Shown: positions 33,569 through 43,706, numbered from the stretch's first letter. The stretch is DNA of 64,000 nt from Candidatus Alistipes faecigallinarum (GCA_019115605.1 DXDG01000009.1:1-64000); one strand, 5' to 3'. Numbers and translations are program-made. Notes: generated by a model not told the origin, from the letters alone.

Positions 33569-34519
33569 TCAATCGAAGGCCTGCATGCCCGACTGCGCGA
33601 TGCGCATCAGCCGCTGGTACTCCGAGGGCGAAAGTTCCATGAAGAAGTAGTGGATCGGGTCCACGCGCATGCCGTTGTAGCGCACCTCGTAGTGGAGGTG
33701 CGGGGCGAGCGAGAGTCCCGTGTCGCCCGACAGGGCGATGATGTCGCCGCGGCGGACGCTCTGCCCGCGGCGGACGTTGGTCTTCGAGAGGTGGCTGTAC
33801 GAGGTTTCGTATCCGTTGCCGTGGTCGATGACCACCGTCAGGCCGTGTGTCGAGTTGCGGGTTGCCACGTCGCGCACCACGCCGTCGGCCGTGGCGAAGA
33901 CGCGCGACCCTTCGGGGATGGTGTAGTCGACGCCCTGGTGCGACTGCAGCGTCTTGTAGAAGGGGTGTATGCGCATGCCGTAGGAGGCCGTGAGCAGCGT
34001 GAGCTGCTTGTTGATCACGGGCTGGATCGAGGGAATGCGGTCGCAGTCGCGGCCCGTGGAGTCGATGCGCTCCTGCAGGGCCAGGTAGGAGGCGTTCAGA
34101 CGGGCGAGCTGCTGCTCCATGCCGGCCACGCGGTCGCGGAGTTCGCGCTTGAGCCGGCGCGTCGAGCGGTCCACGATCTTCTCGTAGGTGAGGCTCTGCT
34201 GCTGCTCGTATTCCGAGTCGAAGTCGTAGGGATCCGATTCGAAGAGGATGCGGAAGACGCTGCGGTCGCGTGCGCGCAGGTTGTCGAGAACCAGCTGCAG
34301 GGAGTCATAACGCTGCGTGAGCGCCTTGTATTCGCTCCGGAGCCGGTCCGTGGAGTGCTTCATCTCGTATTCGACCGGTGTATCGAAGAAGATTGAGAAT
34401 CCGATGTAGTAGAGCACGACCACACCGATCCATACGAACAGATGGACCGTCGTGCGGATGATCCGCTGCCTGCGGCGGCGGCGTTTGCGGAGTTTTATGA
34501 GATCCTTCTTTCCGGTCAT
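33569..34519 (-). CDS. M23-family metallopeptidase, membrane anchored
   Basis: A 316-residue protein with a very basic cytoplasmic start (LRKRRRRRQR), one membrane helix (about residues 28-46), a coiled-coil stalk (YKALTQRYDSLQLVLDNLRA and on) and a C-terminal LytM/M23 domain. Zinc and catalytic residues are visible in HQGVDYTIPEG and in APHLHYEV (HxH). It is likely to cut or regulate peptidoglycan cross-links, or to act like EnvC as an amidase activator, although the active site looks intact. It starts one base after the stop of a paralogue upstream. Confidence 0.9.
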   Translation of the reverse strand: MTGKKDLIKLRKRRRRRQRIIRTTVHLFVWIGVVVLYYIGFSIFFDTPVEYEMKHSTDRLRSEYKALTQRYDSLQLVLDNLRARDRSVFRILFESDPYDFDSEYEQQQSLTYEKIVDRSTRRLKRELRDRVAGMEQQLARLNASYLALQERIDSTGRDCDRIPSIQPVINKQLTLLTASYGMRIHPFYKTLQSHQGVDYTIPEGSRVFATADGVVRDVATRNSTHGLTVVIDHGNGYETSYSHLSKTNVRRGQSVRRGDIIALSGDTGLSLAPHLHYEVRYNGMRVDPIHYFFMELSPSEYQRLMRIAQSGMQAFD

Positions 34520-34520
34520 G

Positions 34521-35543
34521 TCAATACTTCTCGAAATTGGTCTCGCGGAGGTTCTCCATGAGCTCTTCGTACTCTTCGGCCGACATGTTGCGGTTGAAGT
34601 AGTTGATCGGGTTCACCGGCGTTCCCTTGAGGATCACCTCGTAGTGGAGGTGCGGCCCCGACGAGCGGCCCGTATTTCCCGTACGGGCGATGATCTGTCC
34701 GCGCTTGACCTTGTCGCCGGGCTTGACGAGTACGTCGCTCAGGTGGGCGTAGCGGGTCTTGTATCCGAATTCGTGGTTGAGCAGCACCTGATGCCCGTAG
34801 CCGCCGTTGTATCCCGCTCCTTCGGCCAGTTCGACGGTGGCGTCGCCCGTGGCGTAGACCGGTGTGCCGCGGTCGCAGCCGAGGTCGATGCCCTCGTGGG
34901 CCACGATGCGGTGCAGAATGGGGTGGAAGCGCCGCGGATTGAAGGCTCCGATATGGTTGTTGTGCAGTGCCTTGCGGTCAATGGGCCAGATGGCGGGCAC
35001 GGCCGTTGCCATCTGCTCCTTGTTTTTCGAAAGCAGCTGCAACTCGTCGAACGAGACGGATTCGAGGTAGATCGTGCGGGCCAGGGCATCGAGCTGTTTC
35101 CACGTTCCGATCATCAGCGGGGCGTAGTCGTCGTCGGCCATCGACGCGTATTTCGCATCGGGATAGGGCTGCCAGACCCCCGGAACGGAGAGCGTGTCGG
35201 TGGCAAAGAGGGAGCGGTAGACCCCGTTGTCGCGGTGGCGGATCTCGTCGACCCGGCGTTGTGCCGTGCGGATGCGGTCCTGGAGGATGCGGTAGCGGAT
35301 CGTCAGCTCGCGGTTGTCGCTCAGGATGCGGTACATCTTGGGCGTGTAGAAGAAGTAGGAGAAGAGAAAGTTGGCCAGGGAGGCGAGGATGAATCCGATG
35401 AGAATCTTGCGGATCAGCCGGTAGGTTTTCAGACGGAAGGGTGCCGTAACGACCTCACGCGTGAGTATCTGTGCCTCATGCGTGAGAATCTGCGCCTCAT
35501 GGGCCAGACGCTGTGTTGCGAAACCCTCCTCTTTTTGCTCCAT
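34521..35543 (-). CDS. M23-family metallopeptidase, membrane anchored (paralogue)
   Basis: A 340-residue protein with the same plan as its neighbour: cytoplasmic N-terminus, one membrane helix (about residues 46-66), a coiled-coil region with the SDNRELTIRYRILQDRIRTA segment, and a C-terminal M23 domain with HEGIDLGCDRGTP and GPHLHYEV. The N-terminus contains a repeated LTHEAQI unit (twice, then a third, diverged LTREV), a small internal duplication. It is first in an operon of two peptidases and a HAD phosphatase. Peptidoglycan remodelling at the inner membrane is the likely role. Confidence 0.9.
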   Translation of the reverse strand: MEQKEEGFATQRLAHEAQILTHEAQILTREVVTAPFRLKTYRLIRKILIGFILASLANFLFSYFFYTPKMYRILSDNRELTIRYRILQDRIRTAQRRVDEIRHRDNGVYRSLFATDTLSVPGVWQPYPDAKYASMADDDYAPLMIGTWKQLDALARTIYLESVSFDELQLLSKNKEQMATAVPAIWPIDRKALHNNHIGAFNPRRFHPILHRIVAHEGIDLGCDRGTPVYATGDATVELAEGAGYNGGYGHQVLLNHEFGYKTRYAHLSDVLVKPGDKVKRGQIIARTGNTGRSSGPHLHYEVILKGTPVNPINYFNRNMSAEEYEELMENLRETNFEKY

Positions 35544-35571
35544 TGCGGAAAAAACTCCCTGTGGTAGGGTG

Positions 35572-35602
35572 CAAATTTAACTTTAATTGTGTAATTTTGC
35601 AA
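35572..35602 (-). promoter_or_regulatory. Promoter of the M23 operon
   Basis: Minus strand: TTG (35600-35602), 20-bp spacer, TAAATTTG (35572-35579), about 29 bases before ATG 35543. Confidence 0.7.
35592..35599 (+). promoter_or_regulatory. -7 element of alaS
   Basis: TAATTTTG on the plus strand, 45 bases before the ATG. It lies inside the spacer of the divergent M23 promoter, so the two cannot be used together on one molecule. Confidence 0.55.
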
Positions 35603-35644
35603 CCCGAAATCAGGAACGAATAAATTCGGAAAAAAGTATATCTC

Positions 35645-38266
35645 ATGGAATCGAACAAAATTCGCCAGGCCTTTCTTGACTTCTTCGCATCGAAGGGTCA
35701 TGTGATCGTGCCGTCGGCACCGATGGTCGTCAAGGGCGACCCCACGTTGATGTTTACCAATGCGGGCATGAACCAGTTCAAGGATATCTTCCTGGGCAAT
35801 GCACCGCGCAAATATCCGCGTGCGGCCGATACGCAGAAGTGTCTGCGCGTTTCGGGCAAGCACAACGACCTGGAGGAGGTAGGACACGACACCTACCACC
35901 ACACGATGTTCGAGATGCTGGGCAACTGGTCCTACGGCGACTACTTCAAGAAGGAGGCGATCGAGTGGGCCTGGGAGCTGCTGCACGATGTCTACAAGCT
36001 GCCGGCCGAGCGGATGTACGCCACGGTGTTCGAGGGCTCGGAGGAGGACGGCGTGCCGTTCGACCGGGAGGCCTACGACTGCTGGCGCCGTTTCCTTCCG
36101 GAGGATCACATCATCCGCGGCAACAAGCACGACAACTTCTGGGAGATGGGCGAGACGGGCCCCTGCGGACCCTGCTCGGAGATCCACTTCGACCTGCGCG
36201 ACGAGGCGGAGATCGCCGCCAAGCCGGGCCGCGAGATGGTCAATGCGGGCCATCCGCAGGTGATCGAGATCTGGAACCTGGTCTTCATGCAGTTCAACCG
36301 CAAGGCCAACGGTTCGCTCGAGGAGCTTCCGGCGCGCAACGTCGATACGGGTATGGGCTTCGAGCGCCTCTGCATGATCCTGCAGGGCAAGAAGTCGAAC
36401 TATGATACGGATGTCTTCCAGCCGACGATCGGCCGCATCGCCGCCCTCTCGGGCAAGCGCTACGGCGAGGACGAGAAGGCGGACGTCGCCATGCGCGTGA
36501 TGGCCGACCACCTGCGTGCCATCGCCTTCTCGATCGCCGACGGACAGCTTCCCTCGAATGTCAAGGCGGGTTATGTGATCCGCCGCATCCTGCGCCGTGC
36601 CGTGCGCTACGGCTATACCTACCTGGGCTTCACCGAGCCGACGCTCTGCAAGCTGGTTGCGGGGCTCGTGGAGCAGATGGGCGGCCAGTTCCCCGAGCTG
36701 AAGGCGCAGCAGACCCTCATCGAGAAGGTGATCGAGGAGGAGGAGTCCTCGTTCCTGCGTACGCTGGCTACGGGCATCAACCTGCTCGACGGCGTCATCG
36801 CCCGCACGAAGAGCGAGGGCAAGGAGCTCATCTCGGGCAAGGAGGCCTTCGTGCTCTACGATACCTTCGGATTCCCGATCGACCTGACGGAACTCATCGC
36901 CCGCGAGCAGGGTGTCGGTGTCGATCTGGAGTCGTTCGAGGAGGAGCTGCAGGCCCAGAAGGCGCGTTCGCGCAACGCCGCCGCCGTGGCTACGGACGAC
37001 TGGGTGGAGCTGCTCCCGATCAAGGAGAGCGTCTTCACGGGTTACGACACTCTGACCGACGAGGTGCGCATCGCACGTTACCGCCGCGTTACCTCGAAGG
37101 GCCGCACCACCTATCAGCTGGTCTTCGACCGCACGCCCTTCTACGGCAATTCGGGCGGTCAGATCGGCGACACGGGCTATATCGAGAGCGCCAACGAGCG
37201 CATCGAGATCGTCGATACGGAGAAGGAGAACGGTCTGATTATCCATATCGTCGAGACGCTTCCCGAGAATCCCGGAGCCCCCTTCCATGCCGTCGTGGAT
37301 GCCGGGAAACGGCAGTCGGCGGCCAACAACCATACGGCTACGCACCTCATGCACGCCGCGCTGCGCAAGGTGCTCGGCGCACATGTCGAGCAGAAGGGCT
37401 CGCTCGTTACGCCCGAGGTGCTGCGCTTCGACTTCTCGCACTTCCAGAAGGTTACGCCGGAGCAGCTGCGCGAGGTCGAGCAGCTGGTAAACCTGGCCGT
37501 GCGGGCCGATTATCCGCTTGAGGAGAAGCGCGACGCCACGAAGGAGGAGGCTGCGGCCGCCGGGGCGATGATGCTCTTCGGCGAGAAGTACGGCGACCAG
37601 GTCCGCATGGTCCGCTTCGGTGATTCGGTCGAGCTGTGCGGCGGTACGCATACGCGTTCGACGGGAACCATCGGCTTCTTCAAGATTCTCTCGGAGAGTG
37701 CCATTTCGGCCGGCGTACGCCGTATCGAGGCCGTAACGGGCGAGCAGGCCGAGAAGATCCTCTACGCTGCCGAGGATACGATGCGCGACATTGCCGGTTA
37801 CCTCAACAATCCGCAGGTCGTGCAGGCCGTCAGGAAGATGCTCGAGAGCAACGAGCAGCTTTCGAAGGAGGTCGAGGCGATGCGGCGCGAGCAGGTGGCT
37901 CAGTGGGCCGACAAGATCGCCTCGTCTACCCCCGAGCGCGACGGCATGAGCCTGTTCAGCATGCAGACCGACCGACGTCCCGATTTCGTCAAGGATCTGG
38001 CCTACAATTTGCGCCAGCGTCTGCCGAAACTGGTCTTTGTCGTCGGGTCGCTGGTTGATGGCAAGCCGACACTGACGGTGATGCTCGGCGACGGGATTAC
38101 GGCTCTGGGTGTAAATGCCGGTGCGGTGGTCCGCGAGGCGGCGAAGCTCATGCAGGGCGGCGGCGGCGGCCAGGCCTTCTTCGCCACGGCCGGCGGCAAG
38201 AACCCCGACGGACTGCAGGCTGCGATCGACAAGGCCGTGGAGCTGATCTCGGCACAGGTGAAATAA
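35645..38266 (+). CDS. alaS: Alanine--tRNA ligase
   Basis: An 873-residue AlaRS of full length: class II catalytic core at the N-terminus ([45 protein letters not shown]), tRNA recognition in the middle, the editing domain with [11 protein letters not shown] (HxxxH) and [10 protein letters not shown] (CxxxH) zinc ligands, and a C-terminal DHHA1 domain ([14 protein letters not shown]). It charges tRNA-Ala and clears Ser and Gly mischarging. Divergent from the M23 operon and followed 25 bases later by gpmI. Confidence 0.99.
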   Translation: MESNKIRQAFLDFFASKGHVIVPSAPMVVKGDPTLMFTNAGMNQFKDIFLGNAPRKYPRAADTQKCLRVSGKHNDLEEVGHDTYHHTMFEMLGNWSYGDYFKKEAIEWAWELLHDVYKLPAERMYATVFEGSEEDGVPFDREAYDCWRRFLPEDHIIRGNKHDNFWEMGETGPCGPCSEIHFDLRDEAEIAAKPGREMVNAGHPQVIEIWNLVFMQFNRKANGSLEELPARNVDTGMGFERLCMILQGKKSNYDTDVFQPTIGRIAALSGKRYGEDEKADVAMRVMADHLRAIAFSIADGQLPSNVKAGYVIRRILRRAVRYGYTYLGFTEPTLCKLVAGLVEQMGGQFPELKAQQTLIEKVIEEEESSFLRTLATGINLLDGVIARTKSEGKELISGKEAFVLYDTFGFPIDLTELIAREQGVGVDLESFEEELQAQKARSRNAAAVATDDWVELLPIKESVFTGYDTLTDEVRIARYRRVTSKGRTTYQLVFDRTPFYGNSGGQIGDTGYIESANERIEIVDTEKENGLIIHIVETLPENPGAPFHAVVDAGKRQSAANNHTATHLMHAALRKVLGAHVEQKGSLVTPEVLRFDFSHFQKVTPEQLREVEQLVNLAVRADYPLEEKRDATKEEAAAAGAMMLFGEKYGDQVRMVRFGDSVELCGGTHTRSTGTIGFFKILSESAISAGVRRIEAVTGEQAEKILYAAEDTMRDIAGYLNNPQVVQAVRKMLESNEQLSKEVEAMRREQVAQWADKIASSTPERDGMSLFSMQTDRRPDFVKDLAYNLRQRLPKLVFVVGSLVDGKPTLTVMLGDGITALGVNAGAVVREAAKLMQGGGGGQAFFATAGGKNPDGLQAAIDKAVELISAQVK

Positions 38267-38291
38267 GTCAAACGATCAAAAAACAACTGAT

Positions 38292-39821
38292 ATGAGCAAC
38301 AAGGTATTACTGATGATTCTCGATGGCTGGGGAAACGGCCATCACGACAAGGCGGACGTCATCTGGACGGTTCATCCCGCCTACATTTCGGCCATGACCG
38401 AAAAGTATCCGCATGCCGAGCTGCGCACCGACGGTGAGAATGTCGGTCTTCCCGACGGGCAGATGGGCAACTCGGAGGTCGGACATCTCAATATCGGCGC
38501 CGGCCGCGTGGTCTACCAGGACCTCGTGAAGATCAACCGGGCCTGCCGCGACAACTCGATTCTGAAGAACCCCGAAATCGTCAAGGCCTTCGAGTATGCG
38601 AAGGAGAAGGGCGTCGGCGTGCACTTCATGGGCCTGACCTCGAACGGCGGCGTGCACTCCTCGTTCGAGCACCTCTTCAAACTGTGTGACATTGCGCAGG
38701 AGTACGGTGTTTCGGAGCGCACCTATGTGCACTGCTTCATGGACGGCCGTGATACCGACCCGCACAGCGGCAAGGGCTTCATCTCTCAGCTCGAAGAGCA
38801 CCTCGCCAAGACGGGCGGTCGGATCGCCACGGTGATCGGCCGCTACTACGCCATGGACCGCGACAAGCGCTGGGAGCGCGTGAAAGTGGCCTACGATGCG
38901 CTGGTCGAGGGTGTCGGCGAGCACGACACGGATATGGTTGCCGCCGTGCAGAAGTCCTACGACGCCGACGTTACGGACGAGTTCATCAAGCCGATCGTCC
39001 ATGTCGATGCTGCGGGCCAGCCCGTCGGTCTGATCCGCCCGAACGATCTGGTGATCTTCTTCAACTACCGCAACGACCGCGCCAAGGAGCTGACGATCGT
39101 CCTCACGCAGGAGGACATGCCCGATGCCGGCATGCACACCATGCCGCTCTACTACTGCTGCATGACCCCCTACGATGCCAAGTTTACGGGGCTGCACATC
39201 CTCTTCGACAAGGCCGACGTGCCCGATACGATCGGTGAGTGGGTTTCGAAGCAGGGACTTCGGCAGCTGCGCATCGCCGAGACCGAGAAGTATGCCCATG
39301 TAACCTTCTTCCTCAACGGCGGCCGCGAGGAGAAGTTCGAGGGCGAGGAGCGGATTCTGGTTCCTTCGCCGAAGGTAGCCACCTACGACCTGCAGCCCGA
39401 AATGTCGGCTCCGGAAGTTGCTGACAAGCTGGTTGCTGCGCTCGGTGAGCAGAAGTTTGACTTCATCTGCCTGAACTTCGCCAACGGTGACATGGTAGGC
39501 CATACGGGCGTTTACGACGCCATCGTGAAGGCGGTGAAGGCCGTGGACAAGTGCGTGGAGAAGGTCGTCGAGGCGGCCAAGGCCAACGGCTACGAGGTGG
39601 TGATGATTGCCGACCACGGCAACGCCGACAACGCCATCAACCCCGACGGTACGCCCAACACGGCGCACTCGCTCAACCCGGTGCCCATCGTTGTGGTGTC
39701 GGACCGCGTGAAGTCGGTGCACAACGGCATCCTGGCCGACGTGGCTCCTACGGTGCTCAAGCTCATGGGACTTCCCCAGCCCGAGGAGATGACCGGCAAG
39801 GCTCTTGTCGAGATGAAGTAA
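38292..39821 (+). CDS. gpmI: 2,3-bisphosphoglycerate-independent phosphoglycerate mutase
   Basis: A 509-residue alkaline-phosphatase-superfamily enzyme. It has the first metal site in [10 protein letters not shown], the phosphoserine nucleophile S61 in [28 protein letters not shown], and the second metal set in [12 protein letters not shown] and IADHGNADN. It interconverts 3- and 2-phosphoglycerate using two Mn2+ ions. No separate promoter is seen in the 25 bases after alaS, so they probably form one transcript. Confidence 0.99.
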   Translation: MSNKVLLMILDGWGNGHHDKADVIWTVHPAYISAMTEKYPHAELRTDGENVGLPDGQMGNSEVGHLNIGAGRVVYQDLVKINRACRDNSILKNPEIVKAFEYAKEKGVGVHFMGLTSNGGVHSSFEHLFKLCDIAQEYGVSERTYVHCFMDGRDTDPHSGKGFISQLEEHLAKTGGRIATVIGRYYAMDRDKRWERVKVAYDALVEGVGEHDTDMVAAVQKSYDADVTDEFIKPIVHVDAAGQPVGLIRPNDLVIFFNYRNDRAKELTIVLTQEDMPDAGMHTMPLYYCCMTPYDAKFTGLHILFDKADVPDTIGEWVSKQGLRQLRIAETEKYAHVTFFLNGGREEKFEGEERILVPSPKVATYDLQPEMSAPEVADKLVAALGEQKFDFICLNFANGDMVGHTGVYDAIVKAVKAVDKCVEKVVEAAKANGYEVVMIADHGNADNAINPDGTPNTAHSLNPVPIVVVSDRVKSVHNGILADVAPTVLKLMGLPQPEEMTGKALVEMK

Positions 39822-39976
39822 CCCGGTTCCCCGGAACCGAATGAAACGAATGAAGACCGGTCGCAGGACCGGTCTTCGTCGTTTGTGGTGCGGCCCGATC
39901 CCGCGAAGATCCGCATGCACACCGGGCATCGGAGCCTTCTCCTCGCCGCCTCCTGCGCTTTCCGATCCGAAAAGAG

Positions 39977-40015
39977 AAGAGGGGATCCGCGCATGTGCGC
40001 GAATCCCCTCTTTTT
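39977..40015. terminator. Long-stem terminator between gpmI and the convergent secreted protein gene
   Basis: AAGAGGGGAT and CGCGCA fold onto TGCGCG and ATCCCCTCTT with a 2-base loop and a small bulge; TTTTT follows. An A-rich 5' flank lets it serve the convergent gene at 40052 as well. Another hairpin at 39852-39877 (GAAGACCGGTC) has no T-run. Confidence 0.85.
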
Positions 40016-40051
40016 CGTGGGCCGGGTCCCGGCCTGCACTCCTCCCGGATG

Positions 40052-40504
40052 TCAGAGATACTCCTCGAAGGCGCTGATCCATTTGGGCATCAGCCGCAGG
40101 GCGTGCTTCATCTGGTAACGGGCCTGCGAGGAGGTGGAGGCGACGAACTCCATGCCGATCTGGAAGATATTGTCTCCATCGCTGTCATCGCGATATGCCG
40201 AGCATTTGCAGAGGAATTTTCCGGTGTTGAATTCGGTGGCAATGTTCTGCAGTTCGCTGAGCGACATGTCCGAAATGCCGAACGGCACGCGAACCTCGAC
40301 GTAGGAGTATCCATCGTCGATGTCCTTGACGATGACGTAGTAGAGGTATCCCTCCTTCTTGAGCTGGATGACGCCGTCCGAGTCGTAGGAAGGAGCGTAT
40401 CCTTCGGTGCGCAAGAAGGACATGATGTCCGATTGCAGGGACTTGGCCCGAAGCGCACCCAGGGTGCAAAGGGTCATGAGCAGTGCGAGAACGAGTTTTT
40501 TCAT
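40052..40504 (-). CDS. Small secreted protein of unknown function
   Basis: A 150-residue protein with a cleavable signal peptide (MKKLVLALLMTLCTLGALRA). The mature part alternates strands and helices: YAPSYDSDGVIQLKKEGYLYYVIVKD, VEVRVPFGISDM, TEFNTGKFLCKCSAYRD, and a C-terminal helix. The pattern resembles the alpha-beta fold of YbjN or class I type III secretion chaperones, where two or three strands pack on helices, but I cannot assign it firmly. It has its own -7 element and is not coupled to the operon upstream. Confidence 0.7.
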   Translation of the reverse strand: MKKLVLALLMTLCTLGALRAKSLQSDIMSFLRTEGYAPSYDSDGVIQLKKEGYLYYVIVKDIDDGYSYVEVRVPFGISDMSLSELQNIATEFNTGKFLCKCSAYRDDSDGDNIFQIGMEFVASTSSQARYQMKHALRLMPKWISAFEEYL

Positions 40505-40548
40505 GGTCGGGTTTGTTTTTAAGGGTTTTCCGATTCGTTGGGTTTATA

Positions 40549-40556
40549 CAAAGGTA
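40549..40556 (-). promoter_or_regulatory. -7 element of the secreted protein gene at 40504
   Basis: Minus strand TACCTTTG, 45 bases before the ATG. No -33 element at the expected distance. Confidence 0.5.
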
Positions 40557-40577
40557 GGAAAAAAACCGGCTCGTTGT

Positions 40578-41102
40578 TCAGTAGAGTTCGAGAAATTCAT
40601 AGCTGTTGCCCACCTCCGTGAGGTAGCGCATGAACTCCTTGCGCGTGATGACCACCGTGGCGCGGTTGTCGTTCGGATGGAACGACAGGGCGGGGTAGCG
40701 CTGCAGCTGCGCGTCTAAAAACAGGTGTACATGGTTCGCCGGGTCGTTGATCAACCCGAAGGGCGATACCGATCCGGGCTGCAGCCCGAGCCAGTAGGCC
40801 ATGCGCGGCTCCGAGGCGAACGACAGCTTGCCTTGGTGCAGCCGGTGTTCGAGGTCGTGGATGGCCAGCGACTGTTCGCAGTCAAAGGCTACGAGGTAGT
40901 GGCGGTCGCCCTTGTGGTTGCGGAAAAAGAGGTTCTTGCAGTGCTTCGAGCCGTCGTCGTGCCAGTATTGGCGGGCGATTTCGATGGTCGGCGCTTCGGG
41001 ATGCTCATACCAGGTGTAGCAGATGCCGTGGGCGTCGAGCCAGTCGAAAACCCGCTGCCGACGGACATCCGGCGAAGGAAGTATGGTTTCGGGGATCTTC
41101 AT
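40578..41102 (-). CDS. YbaK/ProX-type aminoacyl-tRNA deacylase (prolyl-tRNA synthetase-associated domain)
   Basis: A 174-residue trans-editing protein. The YbaK/EbsC fold markers are ICYTWYEHPEAPT at the start, the lysine-containing GSKHCKNLFFRNHKG and GSVSPFGLINDP near the substrate site. Proteins of this PrdX/ProXp group remove wrong amino acids, such as Ala, from tRNA-Pro. It is the last gene of a four-gene operon with TatD, TcdA and a 2-hydroxyacid dehydrogenase; spacing to the dehydrogenase is 3 bases. Confidence 0.88.
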   Translation of the reverse strand: MKIPETILPSPDVRRQRVFDWLDAHGICYTWYEHPEAPTIEIARQYWHDDGSKHCKNLFFRNHKGDRHYLVAFDCEQSLAIHDLEHRLHQGKLSFASEPRMAYWLGLQPGSVSPFGLINDPANHVHLFLDAQLQRYPALSFHPNDNRATVVITRKEFMRYLTEVGNSYEFLELY

Positions 41103-41105
41103 GAC

Positions 41106-42044
41106 TTATCGTTCGGCGTAGAATTTGCGGATGTTGCGGGCAATGCACTCCACCAGCACGGCTACGGCCTCGACGGGCGACCAGGCGTTGTGGGGCGAGA
41201 GCAGCAGCCGGTCTGCGTTGCGCAGGCGCAGCAGCGGACTGTCGGCTTCGAGCGGTTCGTGCGCGAAGACATCGAGTGCCGCGCCGGCCAGCCGCCCTTC
41301 GTCCAAAGCCGCCGCCAGTGCCGCTTCGTCCACGATGCCGCCGCGCGCGACGTTGATCAGCAGCGCCGAGGGTTTCATCCGGGCCAGTTCGCGGGCTCCG
41401 ATCAGTCCGCGCGTGCGGTCGTTCAGCGGGGCGTGGATCGACACCACGTCGGCCCATGCGAGCAGTTCGTCGAGCGGCAGGCAGGGATAGGGTTCCTCGC
41501 GGGCGACGCCCGACGTGGAGGTGTAGGCCACCTCGCAGCCGAGCGCTTCGGCCACCTTCGCCACGCTGTGGCCGATGTTGCCCAGCCCGATGATGCCCCA
41601 GCGGGAGCCGAAGAGCTGGTGGGTCGTGCGTCCGAAATGATACTGGCGCTCCGAGCCGCCGTACTCCTGCTTTACGTAGCGGTCGTAGTAGACCACCTGC
41701 CGCATGAGGGCGATGGCCGCGCCGATCGTGGTCTCCGTGACGGAGTGAGTCGAGTAGCCCACGGCATTTTTCACGGCGATGCCCCGCTCGGCTGCCGCCT
41801 CGAGGTCGATGTGGTTCATGCCCGTTGCGGCCACGCAGATCAGCCGCAGCCGGGGCAGCTGCTCGAGGGTCGCGCGGTCGAAGACCACCTTGTTCGTGAT
41901 GGCCACCTCCGCTTCGCGGCAGCGCTCGATGATCTGGTCGCGGCGTGTGTATTCATACTCCGTGTAGTTGCCCAGCGCGCGGATGGCCGTCAGGTCGGCT
42001 TTGCCGAGGCTGTATGCGTCGAGAAAAACGATGTTCGGTTTCAT
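41106..42044 (-). CDS. D-2-hydroxyacid dehydrogenase (glycerate dehydrogenase-like)
   Basis: A 312-residue NAD-dependent dehydrogenase. The substrate-binding half has VAATGMNHIDLEAAAERGIAV, the Rossmann motif is GIIGLGNIGHSVAKVA, and the catalytic set follows: an Arg in NVARGGIVDEAAL, a Glu in HEPLEADSPLL and the acid/base His in LLSPHNAWSP. It reduces 2-keto acids such as hydroxypyruvate or glyoxylate. The exact substrate is not encoded in a visible motif. It sits in the TatD-tcdA operon (21-base gap upstream, 3 bases to the next gene). Confidence 0.9.
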   Translation of the reverse strand: MKPNIVFLDAYSLGKADLTAIRALGNYTEYEYTRRDQIIERCREAEVAITNKVVFDRATLEQLPRLRLICVAATGMNHIDLEAAAERGIAVKNAVGYSTHSVTETTIGAAIALMRQVVYYDRYVKQEYGGSERQYHFGRTTHQLFGSRWGIIGLGNIGHSVAKVAEALGCEVAYTSTSGVAREEPYPCLPLDELLAWADVVSIHAPLNDRTRGLIGARELARMKPSALLINVARGGIVDEAALAAALDEGRLAGAALDVFAHEPLEADSPLLRLRNADRLLLSPHNAWSPVEAVAVLVECIARNIRKFYAER

Positions 42045-42065
42045 ATATGCAGGTTTTTATGTTTT

Positions 42066-42791
42066 TCATGGTTCAAGTTCTCCGATCAGTCCGCGGATGA
42101 CTACCGAGGCGCATCCGATGCCGAACATCGGCGGGATGTAGGAGATCGTGCCGACGTTCGACTTCTTGTTCTGCTCCTCGCAGAGGATCATGGCCCCCTC
42201 GCGGATCGGCTCGGGGGAGAAGACGGCCCGGAATCCGCTGCGGATGCCCAGCTTGTGGAGCCGTTTGCGGAGCATGTGGGCCAGCGGACAGTGGTGCGTG
42301 CGGGAGATGTCGGCGATCTCGAGCTTCGTCGGGTCCATCTTGGCTCCGGCGCCCATCGAGCTGACCAGCGGCAGCCGGCGTTCGAGCGCTGCCGCGATGA
42401 GTGCCAGCTTGGGCGAGAGCGTGTCGATGGCATCGACGACATAGTCGTACGGCGCCGCGTCGAGCAGCGTGTAGGTCTCCTCGTCCCTGATGTAGCGGTT
42501 GACGACGGTAAGCTCGATCGCGGGGTTGATGTCCCGCAGTCGCTCGGCCAGCACCTCGGCCTTCTGGCGCCCCACGGTCGAATGCAGGGCCACGAGCTGC
42601 CGGTTGATGTTCGTCTCGTTCACCACGTCGGCATCGGCCAGGGTCATGCGGCCCACGCCCGCCCGGGCAATCATCTCCGCGGCGTAGGCTCCTACGCCGC
42701 CCAGCCCCACGACGAGGACATGCGCCTGCCGGAGGCGGTTGAGTTTCTCCTCGCCGAGCAGCAGGAGGGTTCGTTCCAGCCAGTTTTCCAT
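42066..42791 (-). CDS. tcdA: tRNA threonylcarbamoyladenosine dehydratase
   Basis: A 241-residue ThiF/MoeB-type ATP-dependent enzyme. The nucleotide motif is VVGLGGVGAYAAEMIARAG, followed by DADVVNETNINRQ with the adenylate-binding Asn/Arg, and DYVVDAIDTLSPK. Length and the C-terminal PPMFGIGCASVVIR segment match TcdA (CsdL), which dehydrates t6A37 to its cyclic form in tRNAs reading ANN codons. The gap to the TatD gene upstream is 3 bases, so they are coupled. Confidence 0.92.
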   Translation of the reverse strand: MENWLERTLLLLGEEKLNRLRQAHVLVVGLGGVGAYAAEMIARAGVGRMTLADADVVNETNINRQLVALHSTVGRQKAEVLAERLRDINPAIELTVVNRYIRDEETYTLLDAAPYDYVVDAIDTLSPKLALIAAALERRLPLVSSMGAGAKMDPTKLEIADISRTHHCPLAHMLRKRLHKLGIRSGFRAVFSPEPIREGAMILCEEQNKKSNVGTISYIPPMFGIGCASVVIRGLIGELEP

Positions 42792-42794
42792 TTT

Positions 42795-43400
42795 CTATAA
42801 GGTGCTTTCGTCGGAGAGCGGCTCTCCGAAAATCCGTTCATAATTGGCCAGCGTGCAACGCTGCAGCCTCTCCACGCTTTCTTCACGCAGCTCCGCGGCA
42901 CGGGCATAGACCTCCTCGATGGGCGTCTTCTGGTCGTCGGTCTCGAGGAAAAGCCGGTCGGCGGGGGTGGCGCGCAGCGCCTCGACGCTGCGCGGCGAGG
43001 CGAACGAGCGGACGCCGTACGAGAGGCAGTAACCTCTTTTGAGCGCCTCTGCCGCCTGCTGCCGCGATCCGATGAATCCGTGGAAGATCACCGCCCGCAG
43101 CGGTACGGCGGCCAGTTCGCGCATCAGCGGTTCGAAGGCCTTTACGCAGTGCAGCACGACGGGCAGCCGGTGCTTGCGGGCCAGCTCCAGCTGGGCCCGG
43201 AATGCCCGGAGCTGCAGCTCCGCCTCGGGTCCGCGAACCCTATCGAGCCCCGTTTCGCCGAGGGCCTGCACCCGCCCGAGCTGCGCTTCGAGCGCCGCGG
43301 CGTCGAACTCCCCGGCTTCCCACGGATGGATGCCTGCCGTGCGCAGCTCAATGGCCTGTCCGGTAGGGTGGTGCGTGTGTATGTCGACGTAGGGAAGCAT
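42795..43400 (-). CDS. TatD-family metal-dependent hydrolase
   Basis: A 201-residue TIM-barrel hydrolase, shorter than the usual 250-260 of TatD but in the range of Bacteroidales versions. Metal ligands are in VDIHTHHP (HxH), GETGLDRV (Glu), VVLHCVK, IFHGFIGS and LFLETDD. It is probably a Mg2+-dependent DNase/exonuclease. The start at 43400 is preferred because the -7 element at 43408-43415 excludes longer forms. First gene of the four-gene operon with tcdA. Confidence 0.85.
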   Translation of the reverse strand: MLPYVDIHTHHPTGQAIELRTAGIHPWEAGEFDAAALEAQLGRVQALGETGLDRVRGPEAELQLRAFRAQLELARKHRLPVVLHCVKAFEPLMRELAAVPLRAVIFHGFIGSRQQAAEALKRGYCLSYGVRSFASPRSVEALRATPADRLFLETDDQKTPIEEVYARAAELREESVERLQRCTLANYERIFGEPLSDESTL

Positions 43401-43706
43401 GACGGGGCAAAAGTACAAAATTTTCGGCAAACGGATCCGGCTTTCTTCCGCATCGTCCCGTGCCGATGGCCCGATTCCGCCGGCCGGACATGCGCCGGCG
43501 CTCGGACGTACCACGGAAAGAGCTCCTTTGCTGCCTCTTTTTTGGGGGCAACGGAGGAAATAATCTGCGGAATGTGGGGTTTTTACGAAAATAATTCGTA
43601 TTTTCGCACGCGAATTTATGTTAGCGGACTAACACCGATTGCGGAGCATCCGCATATCCGGAACAAGACCCAAGAAAACCAAACATAACAATCAAAATCT
43701 TTAACC
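43401..43706. other. Intergenic region between TatD and nqrA
   Basis: A 306-base spacer without a convincing gene. It has the TatD -7 element at one end and, at 43599-43606, TATTTTCG, one base off the -7 consensus, which may be the nqr promoter about 100 bases before nqrA. The middle is GC-rich without notable repeats. Confidence 0.5.
43408..43415 (-). promoter_or_regulatory. -7 element of the TatD-tcdA operon
   Basis: Minus strand TACTTTTG. Its last base is only 8 bases from the start codon, so the mRNA would have almost no leader. Confidence 0.5.

Noticed and set aside
39852..39877. Hairpin after gpmI as the main terminator
   Set aside because: The stem is strong but lacks a T-run; the long hairpin at 39977-40015 has one and is the better terminator.
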